Of a stretch of DNA of 64,000 nt, positions 58,417 to 64,000 are shown piece after piece. Numbering within the stretch: position 1 is the stretch's first letter; each line of letters starts with the position of its first letter. The notes below the pieces were generated by a model. That model did not search any database. It was not told the DNA's origin and saw only the letters and a program-made list of their open reading frames with translations. Where the stretch lies: assembly GCF_036226405.1 (NCBI RefSeq), contig NZ_CP108464.1:868001-932000 (forward strand), read 5' to 3'. This stretch comes from Streptomyces sp. NBC_01260. GTDB taxonomy: Bacteria; Actinomycetota; Actinomycetes; Streptomycetales; Streptomycetaceae. The position numbers were made by a program, and so were the translations under genes.

Positions 58417-59466
58417 ATGCGTTGGGACAATCTGGCCGATAACCCCGCCAAAACCACCAAAGACGGAGACGGCGCGCTCTTCGCCGCGGACGCGGTGACG
58501 ACGCGCACCTTCGACACCCCGGAGTTCCGGGGCATCACCTTCCACGAGGTCCGGGCCCGCTCGATCGTGAACCGGGTGCCGGGCGCGTCCCGGATGCCGT
58601 TCGAATGGACGGTGAACCCCTACCGCGGCTGTTCGCACGCGTGCGTCTACTGCTTCGCCCGCAAGACCCACAGCTATCTGGACCTCGACACCGGGCTCGG
58701 CTTCGACTCGCAGATCGTCGTCAAGATCAACGCCCCGGAGCTGGTGCGCCGCGAGCTGGCCTCCAGCCGCTGGCACGGCGCGCACATCGCGATGGGGACC
58801 AATGTCGACTGCTACCAGCGCGCCGAGGGCCGCTACCGGCTGATGCCCGGCATCCTCACGGCCCTGCGCGACCACGCGAACCCGTTCTCCATCCTGACGA
58901 AGGGCACGCTGATCCTGCGCGACCTGGAGCTGCTGCGGCAGGCGGCCGAGGTCACCGAGGTGGGCGTCTCGGTCTCCGTGGGCTTCATCGACCCCGAGCT
59001 GTGGCGCACCGTGGAGCCCGGCACCCCTTCCCCCGAGCGCCGCCTCGACGTCGTACGCACGCTCAGCGAGCACGGCATCGGCTGCGGGGTGCTGATGGCA
59101 CCCGTCATCCCGTTCCTCGGCGACCGGCCGGACCAGTTGCGGGCGACCGTCCGCGCGATCGCCGCCGCCGGCGCGACCTCGGTGACCCCGCTCGTCCTGC
59201 ACCTGCGCCCCGGTGCCCGGGAGTGGTTCATGGAGTGGCTCGGCCTCCACCACCCCGAGCTGGTGGGGCGGTACGAGCGCCTGTACGCGGACGGGGCGTA
59301 CGCGCCCACGTGGTACCAGCGCCGCGTCACGCGCCACGTGCACGAGCTGGCGACCGAGTACGGCATCGGGCCCTCGCACCGCGGAACGCCCCGCACCCTC
59401 CCCGGGAGCGGCGAGCCGCAGCCCCCGATCGACGGCTCCGCGCCCAGCCAGCTGACCCTGCTCTGA
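58417..59466 (+). CDS. Rv2578c-type radical SAM protein (spore photoproduct lyase-like)
   Basis: 349 aa, ATG at 58417 with an AGGAGG site. The radical SAM cluster motif C-x3-C-x2-C is Cys72, Cys76, Cys79 in NPYRGCSHACVYCFARKT. The following FDSQIVVKINAPELVRRELA, HIAMGTNVDCYQRAEGRYRL and NPFSILTKGTLILRDLELLR are the conserved blocks of the family typified by mycobacterial Rv2578c, related to spore photoproduct lyase. The enzyme would cleave SAM to generate a radical; the substrate is not established and DNA repair is a hypothesis. The LexA-like box upstream supports it. Confidence 0.93.
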   Translation: MRWDNLADNPAKTTKDGDGALFAADAVTTRTFDTPEFRGITFHEVRARSIVNRVPGASRMPFEWTVNPYRGCSHACVYCFARKTHSYLDLDTGLGFDSQIVVKINAPELVRRELASSRWHGAHIAMGTNVDCYQRAEGRYRLMPGILTALRDHANPFSILTKGTLILRDLELLRQAAEVTEVGVSVSVGFIDPELWRTVEPGTPSPERRLDVVRTLSEHGIGCGVLMAPVIPFLGDRPDQLRATVRAIAAAGATSVTPLVLHLRPGAREWFMEWLGLHHPELVGRYERLYADGAYAPTWYQRRVTRHVHELATEYGIGPSHRGTPRTLPGSGEPQPPIDGSAPSQLTLL

Positions 59467-59606
59467 GCGGACCGGCGCACCGGACTCCCGGTAAAGGCAA
59501 ACGGGTCATCTCTCGCCAGAACGGGTCCTTCCGGCCCCGAATGCGGGGAGCATCCGGCGGGGGCTGCCGTCACGCGCAGCCGTGTTCCCCCACCACGGGA
59601 GGCCAT

Positions 59607-61199
59607 ATGACGAATCGTTCAGGAATTCTGTTCGCTGTCGGGGCGACGGTCGCCGGTCTGGTGACCGCCGCGCCGTCCCCGGCGACCGCCGACACCGGGG
59701 CGCAGCGAGCCGTATCGCTCAAGTGGACCGACTGCGCCACCAAGTCGTCCCCGACGCTCCAGTGTTCGTCGGTGAGTGCCCCGCTCGACCATGACGACCC
59801 GTCGGGCCGGAAGGTCACCCTCGCACTGACGCGGGTCCCGCACACCTCGAAGACCTTCCAGGGCCCGCTGCTGGTCAATCCGGGCGGCCCCGGCGGCAGC
59901 GGACTGTCGATGGCCGGTTTCGTCGCCGCCTCACTGCCGAAGGGGGTGGCCGCCCAGTACGACGTGATCGGCTTCGACCCGCGCGGCGTGGGCAAGAGCC
60001 GGCCGGCGCTGGACTGCGTGCCGAAGTACTCCGATCCGGTACGGCCCGACTCGGTGCCGCAGTCCCTGAGGGACGAGCAGGTCAACCGGGACCGCGCCCG
60101 GTCCTTCGCCGCCGCCTGCGGAAAGAAGTACCCGGATCTGCTGCCGTACATGGACACGGGCAGCGCGGCCAAGGACCTCGATGTGATCCGCCGGGCGACC
60201 GGCGCGGCGAAGCTCAACTACCTCGGGTACTCCTACGGCACCTACCTGGGCTCGGTGTACGCCAAGCTGTTCCCGGACCGCGTCCGGCGCCTCGTCCTCG
60301 ACTCGAACGTCGACCCGACCGGCATCTGGTACGACGACAACCTCAGCCAGGACTACGCGTTCGACACCCGCCACAAGGCGTTCATGGCCTGGGTGGCGAA
60401 GTACCGGAGCACGTACGAGCTGGGCAGCGATCCGGCTCAGGTCGAAGCGGCCTGGTACCGGATGCGGGCGGCGGTCAAGAAGCATCCCGCGGGTAGGAAG
60501 GTCGGCGCGAGCGAGCTGGACGACACGTTCCTGCCGGGCGGCTACTACAACGGCTACTGGCCCGTGCTGGCCAGGGCGTTCGCCGGTTATGTGAACCACA
60601 AGGACGAGAAGGCGCTGGTCAAGGCATACGAGCGGTTCGGCGCGGTCGACGCGGAGGGCGACAACGGTTACTCGGTCTACACGGCCGTGCAGTGCCGGGA
60701 CGCCCAGTGGCCGCGCGACTGGAACGCCTGGCGCAACGACGCCTGGAAGGTGCACACCAAGGCGCCCTTCATGGCCTGGAGCAACACCTGGTACAACGCG
60801 CCGTGCGCCGACTGGCCGGTGGAACCGCTGAATCCGGTCCGGGTCTCCAACCACGAGCTGCCGCCCGTGCTGCTCTTCCAGGCCACGGACGACGGGGCCA
60901 CACCGTACGAGGGCGGGGTCACCCTGCACCGCGAGCTCCGCGGTTCCAGCCTGGTCGTCGAGCAGGGCGGCGGCAACCACGGCGTCACGCTGAGCGGCAA
61001 CGCCTGTCTGGACAAGTACCTGGCGGACTATCTCGCCAAGGGCACCGTGCCGCGCGGGGAGGGCGGCGACGTGGACGCGGTCTGCGCGAAGACGCCGGAC
61101 CCGAAGCCCGCGACCGGCAAGGCCGCGAAGGCGGCGCCCCGGGCGGGCGCCGAGGGCCGGGGCAGCGCGCTGCACGGAATGCTCGGCTTCCGGGGCTGA
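59607..61199 (+). CDS. Secreted tripeptidyl-aminopeptidase-like alpha/beta hydrolase
   Basis: 530 aa, ATG at 59607 after GGGAGG. A signal peptide (MTNRSGILFAVGATVAGLVT, ending near A-T-A-D) precedes the enzyme. LLVNPGGPGGSGLSMAGFVA is the oxyanion segment and LNYLGYSYGTYLGSVYAKLF holds the nucleophilic Ser; the late Asp and His are in LLFQATDDGATPYEGGVTLH and VVEQGGGNHGVTLSGNACLD. The length and layout match the Streptomyces Tap/Slp tripeptidyl-aminopeptidase group, which release tripeptides from secreted proteins. The C-terminal 40 residues are Lys/Ala/Gly-rich. Confidence 0.94.
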   Translation: MTNRSGILFAVGATVAGLVTAAPSPATADTGAQRAVSLKWTDCATKSSPTLQCSSVSAPLDHDDPSGRKVTLALTRVPHTSKTFQGPLLVNPGGPGGSGLSMAGFVAASLPKGVAAQYDVIGFDPRGVGKSRPALDCVPKYSDPVRPDSVPQSLRDEQVNRDRARSFAAACGKKYPDLLPYMDTGSAAKDLDVIRRATGAAKLNYLGYSYGTYLGSVYAKLFPDRVRRLVLDSNVDPTGIWYDDNLSQDYAFDTRHKAFMAWVAKYRSTYELGSDPAQVEAAWYRMRAAVKKHPAGRKVGASELDDTFLPGGYYNGYWPVLARAFAGYVNHKDEKALVKAYERFGAVDAEGDNGYSVYTAVQCRDAQWPRDWNAWRNDAWKVHTKAPFMAWSNTWYNAPCADWPVEPLNPVRVSNHELPPVLLFQATDDGATPYEGGVTLHRELRGSSLVVEQGGGNHGVTLSGNACLDKYLADYLAKGTVPRGEGGDVDAVCAKTPDPKPATGKAAKAAPRAGAEGRGSALHGMLGFRG

Positions 61200-61247
61200 C
61201 GGGCGGGTAACCGCGTGTCCTTCGGGGGCGTGCGCGAGGATGGGCGC

Positions 61248-61811
61248 GTGACCACACGAACCACTCCGGCGCACGCCCCGGAACTGCTGGTCCGGGACAT
61301 GACCATCGAGGACTGCGAGGCCGTGGCGACCATCCGGGTGCGCGGCTGGCGGAGCGCGTACGCCGGGCTGATGCCGCAGGCGCATCTGGACGCGATGAGC
61401 ATCGCCGAGGACGCGGAGCGGCGACGCGGCTTCTTCGCCGAGGGCAACGAGGTCGTCAACGTGGTGGCCGAGCGGGCGGACCTCGGCGTCATCGGGTGGG
61501 CGGCGTACGGGCCGTACCGCGAGAACGGCAGACGGCTCGCGCGCGCCGAGCTGTACGCGATCTACGTACTGCCGGAGCGGAAGGGGACGGGGGCGGGCCG
61601 GGCCCTGATGTCCGAGGTACTGGCGCGCGCCGGCGCGGCCGGTCACCCGGATCTCGCGCTCTGGGTGCTCAGGGAGAACGCGCCGGCCCGCCGCTTCTAC
61701 GCACGCGCCGGCTTCCGCCCGGACGGCGCCGAGGAACCCTTCGAAGTGGACGGCGTACCGGTACCCGAGGTGCGCTACGCACGCCCTCTCAGGCCGCCGG
61801 CAGCCTGCTGA
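61248..61811 (+). CDS. GNAT family N-acetyltransferase
   Basis: 187 aa from a GTG at 61248 with GAGG eight bases upstream. The acetyl-CoA site is in AIYVLPERKGTGAGRALMSE (R-K-G-T-G-A-G-R). LRENAPARRFYARAGFRPDG is the usual last helix and strand, and DCEAVATIRVRGWRSAYAGL at the N-terminus is typical of amino-acid or antibiotic acetyltransferases in this group. The substrate is unknown. Its 3' end overlaps the convergent HEAT-repeat gene by 23 bp. Confidence 0.92.
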   Translation: MTTRTTPAHAPELLVRDMTIEDCEAVATIRVRGWRSAYAGLMPQAHLDAMSIAEDAERRRGFFAEGNEVVNVVAERADLGVIGWAAYGPYRENGRRLARAELYAIYVLPERKGTGAGRALMSEVLARAGAAGHPDLALWVLRENAPARRFYARAGFRPDGAEEPFEVDGVPVPEVRYARPLRPPAAC

Positions 61812-62361
61812 GCGCCTCGCCGGCCGCGCCACCCAGTCGCGGGTGCGGCAGGGCCGCCTCCAGCGCCGGACGGGCCTGTGCGTCACCGAGCAGCCCCAGC
61901 CCCTCGACGCAGGCGAGCGCCACCCGCCAGTGCGGTTCGTCCGGCCCGAGCAGCCTGCGCAGGGTGCTCATCAGGGCCGGCACGGACTCCGGGGCGCGCA
62001 GTTCGCCGAGCAGCCGGACCGGGTACAACGCGTAGGCGGTGCGCAGGGAGTTGGTGGCGAGCGCTGCGGCGGCGCGCGGGGTGCGCGGGTCGCCGAGGCG
62101 GGCCAGGGCGTGGGCGGCGCCGGCGCAGCGCTCCGGGTCGCGGTGGTTGAGCAGCAGCACCAGGGTCTCGAAGGCCCGCCGATCCCCGCCGCAGCCCAGC
62201 CGGAAAGCGGCGATCTCTCGGGCCCACAGCGGGCGTTCGCGCTCGATGAGTACCTGCGCCAGCTCCTCGGCGTCATCGGTGGCGAGCAGCCGGCGGTAGG
62301 CCGCCGACTCCCCCGCCTCGTCGGCCAGCCGGTGCGTCAGCGACCGCAGCTCCTCGTCCAT
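61789..62361 (-). CDS. HEAT-repeat protein
   Basis: 190 aa, ATG at 62361. At least four helical pairs repeat with the HEAT pattern (LIERERPLWAREIAAFRLGC, TLVLLLNHRDPERCAGAAHA, LARLGDPRTPRAAAALATNS, CVEGLGLLGDAQARPALEAA). It is a scaffold or binding protein with no catalytic motif. It overlaps the end of the acetyltransferase gene tail to tail. Confidence 0.85.
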   Translation of the reverse strand: MDEELRSLTHRLADEAGESAAYRRLLATDDAEELAQVLIERERPLWAREIAAFRLGCGGDRRAFETLVLLLNHRDPERCAGAAHALARLGDPRTPRAAAALATNSLRTAYALYPVRLLGELRAPESVPALMSTLRRLLGPDEPHWRVALACVEGLGLLGDAQARPALEAALPHPRLGGAAGEALSRLPAA

Positions 62362-62733
62362 GACCGTCAGCGTATCGGTGAACACGCAGCGTGCCGACAG
62401 GTGCGGCGAATGTGAGGGGGCCCACAACAAGCCAGGGCTGGCGCGCTCGTTACTCGCCGGTTAACCTCAGGTGAGCGGGACACTCCCCCGCCGGCTCCGG
62501 TGGCCTGGTGACGCAGCCACCCGGAGTGAATGTCGGTTCGGCAGCTTTGCGAGGCGTGACTCCGGGACAGAGTCCGCCGCCCCTTCCCCGGTCCCGGCGT
62601 GCCCCTCGCGCCCGGACGTGAGCACCACGACAGGCAACTCCCGCACGCCGCGCACCGGCCAGGCCTTCCGGGCCCCTCTCATCGGCCGCGCGCCGTGCGT
62701 CCCTCAGTCGTCACTCATCCCTGGAGTCCCGTG
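62362..62733. other. Intergenic region upstream of the 3-hydroxyacyl-CoA dehydrogenase
   Basis: No gene is recognisable in these 372 bases. A hairpin-forming segment (CTCCGG-TGGC ... GCCA-CC-CGGAG, about 62492-62525) lies in it and may be a leader structure. No firm promoter can be named. Confidence 0.4.
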
Positions 62734-64000
62734 ATGGACACCCCGCTCAGCACCATCGCCGTCGTCGGCCTCGGCACGATGGGCACCGGCATCGCCGAGG
62801 TCCTCGCCCGCTCCGGCCGCGAGGTCATCGGTATCGACATCAATGACGCGGCCGCCCGCCAGGCAGTCGCCGTGCTGGAGGCCTCCACCGCACGCGCCGT
62901 GCGGCGCGAGCGGATCACCGAGGAGGAGCGGCACGACATCCTCTCCCGGTTCCGTACCTTCTCCGATCTCCAGGCCGCCGCGGACGCGGAGCTGGTCATC
63001 GAGGTCGTGCCCGAGACGTACGAGATCAAGCAGCAGGTCTTCCGGGATCTCGACGCGGTCGTCTCCCCCACCGCGATCCTCGCGACGGGCACCAACGCCC
63101 TGTCCGTGACCCGGCTCGCCGCCGAGTCACGGCACCCGGAGCGCGTGCTGGGCCTGCACTTCTTCAATCCGGCGCCCGCGATGAAGCTGGTCGAGGTGGT
63201 CTCGTCCGTGCTCACCGCGCCGCCCGCCGTCGCGGCGGTCACGGAGCTCGCCCGCCATCTGGGCAAGGAGCCGGTCGCGGTCGGTGACCGCCCGGGGTTC
63301 GTGGCCGACGGGCTGCTGTTCGGCTACCTCAACCAGGCCGCGGCGATGTACGAGGCGAACTACGCCTCCCGCGAGGACATCGACGCGGCGATGAAGCTGG
63401 GCTGCGGTCTGCCGATGGGCCCGCTCGCCCTGCTGGACCTGATCGGCGTCGACACCGCCCGTACCGTCCTGGAGGCGATGTACTCCGCATCGCACGACCG
63501 GCTGCACGCCCCCGCGCCGATCCTCGGCCAGCTCAGCGAGGCCGGGCTGACCGGCCGCAAGGCGGGCCGCGGCTTCTATACCTATGCGCAGGCCGGCAGT
63601 GAGAACGTGGTCCCGGACGCGCTGACGCCCGCGCAGGACACCGCGGCGGGGGCCGGGCGCACCGTGCGTTCGGTGGGGGTCGCCGGCTCCGGGACGATGG
63701 CTTCGGGGATCGCCGAGGTCTTCGCGAAGGCCGGTTACGACGTGGTGCTGGCGGCGCGCGGCCAGGAGAAGGCGGACACGGCCAAGGGCCGGATCGCCAA
63801 ATCACTGGAGCGTTCGGTCGCCAAGGGGCGGCTGACGGCCGGGGCCCGGGACGAGACCCTGGCCCGGATCACCGCGGCGGGTTCGCTGGACTCCTTCGCC
63901 GAGGTCGACCTCGCCGTCGAGGCCGTGGCCGAGGACCTGCTGGTCAAGCAGCAGCTGTTCGCCACCCTGGACAAGGTGTGCAGGCCGGGCGCGGTGCTCG
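62734..64000 (+). CDS. 3-hydroxyacyl-CoA dehydrogenase with duplicated NAD domain, partial
   Basis: The gene runs off the right edge; 422 codons are visible from the ATG at 62734 (GGAG seven bases upstream; GTG 62731 is in frame). A complete HbdA-like unit comes first: VVGLGTMGTGIAEVLARSGR (NAD loop), LGLHFFNPAPAMKLVEVVSS, PVAVGDRPGFVADGLLFGYL and a C-terminal domain to about residue 290. A second Rossmann domain then begins (VGVAGSGTMASGIAEVFAKA, DLAVEAVAEDLLVKQQLFAT). Such tandem proteins oxidise 3-hydroxyacyl-CoA in fatty acid or phenylacetate breakdown. Whether the second unit is complete lies beyond the window. Confidence 0.93.
   Translation, partial: MDTPLSTIAVVGLGTMGTGIAEVLARSGREVIGIDINDAAARQAVAVLEASTARAVRRERITEEERHDILSRFRTFSDLQAAADAELVIEVVPETYEIKQQVFRDLDAVVSPTAILATGTNALSVTRLAAESRHPERVLGLHFFNPAPAMKLVEVVSSVLTAPPAVAAVTELARHLGKEPVAVGDRPGFVADGLLFGYLNQAAAMYEANYASREDIDAAMKLGCGLPMGPLALLDLIGVDTARTVLEAMYSASHDRLHAPAPILGQLSEAGLTGRKAGRGFYTYAQAGSENVVPDALTPAQDTAAGAGRTVRSVGVAGSGTMASGIAEVFAKAGYDVVLAARGQEKADTAKGRIAKSLERSVAKGRLTAGARDETLARITAAGSLDSFAEVDLAVEAVAEDLLVKQQLFATLDKVCRPGAVL

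Noticed and set aside
1..64000. CRISPR arrays, insertion sequences, tRNA or rRNA genes, phage integrase sites
   Set aside because: No regularly spaced repeats, transposase motifs, tRNA-like cloverleafs or rRNA-like sequence were noticed on either strand; a dedicated tRNA scan was not possible.

Overview
The window is high-GC DNA (roughly 70% G+C, with G or C at most third codon positions) and reads as a Streptomyces or close-relative chromosomal segment. The signs are the gene families (MmyB-type XRE regulator, fused SecDF, PucR, SpoIIE/RsbU-type phosphatase, MreB-like protein, tripeptidyl-aminopeptidase-like secreted hydrolase), the many GTGA/ATGA start-stop overlaps, GTG and TTG starts, and perfect GC-rich hairpins between convergent genes. 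I see no rRNA, tRNA, CRISPR array, insertion sequence or replication origin. Both window edges cut genes: a GNAT acetyltransferase on the left and a two-domain 3-hydroxyacyl-CoA dehydrogenase on the right.

Layout. 0-12.5 kb: two regulators and a pterin dehydratase, then a minus-strand run of NAD-dependent DNA ligase, MreB-like protein, small secreted Pro/Arg/Thr-rich protein and fused SecDF, plus a large membrane phosphodiesterase-like protein. 12.6-17.8 kb: an NCS1 permease, NTF2-like protein and aldehyde dehydrogenase, divergent from a PucR regulator. 17.8-20.5 kb: an MBL-fold hydrolase coupled to a DedA protein, and an aminotransferase-like protein lacking the PLP lysine. 20.7-25.7 kb: a probable sugar-acid catabolic locus (enolase-superfamily dehydratase, Zn alcohol dehydrogenase, unknown TIM-barrel-like protein, SMP-30 lactonase, IclR regulator). 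A 37-bp perfect palindrome lies in front of the regulator. 25.9-31.9 kb: a PAP2/diacylglycerol kinase fusion, methyltransferase, VOC protein, DUF5107/TPR protein and DUF6204 protein.

31.0-40.1 kb is different. It holds remnants of at least seven genes: an arginase-family gene with an internal deletion and a frameshift, an LLM oxidoreductase tail, an aldo/keto reductase head, a formate dehydrogenase fragment, an alpha/beta-hydrolase tail joined to a CaiB/BaiF head, and an acyl-CoA dehydrogenase tail. Among them sit stress-type genes: a catalase, a DJ-1/PfpI protein, a small basic protein, and an overlapping trio of HemK-like methyltransferase (frameshifted), CDGSH iron-sulfur protein and haem-oxygenase-like iron enzyme. 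This trio is the best candidate in the window for an undescribed functional module.

40-48 kb: a LapA-domain protein, an X-Pro dipeptidyl-peptidase-like secreted hydrolase behind a TetR-type palindrome, and a compact four-peptidase operon (M55 D-aminopeptidase, M20, S9, S66). The operon could break down short or D-residue-containing peptides. 48-64 kb: a DinB-fold protein, GNATs, an aldo/keto reductase divergent from a LysR regulator, a SpoIIE-type phosphatase, a DHA2 multidrug transporter with three carboxypeptidase-regulatory-like repeats on its C-terminal tail, an SRPBCC protein, a radical SAM protein of the Rv2578c type behind a LexA-like box, a secreted tripeptidyl-aminopeptidase-like hydrolase and a HEAT-repeat protein. 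All assignments come from reading the sequence and recalling family motifs. No database search was run.
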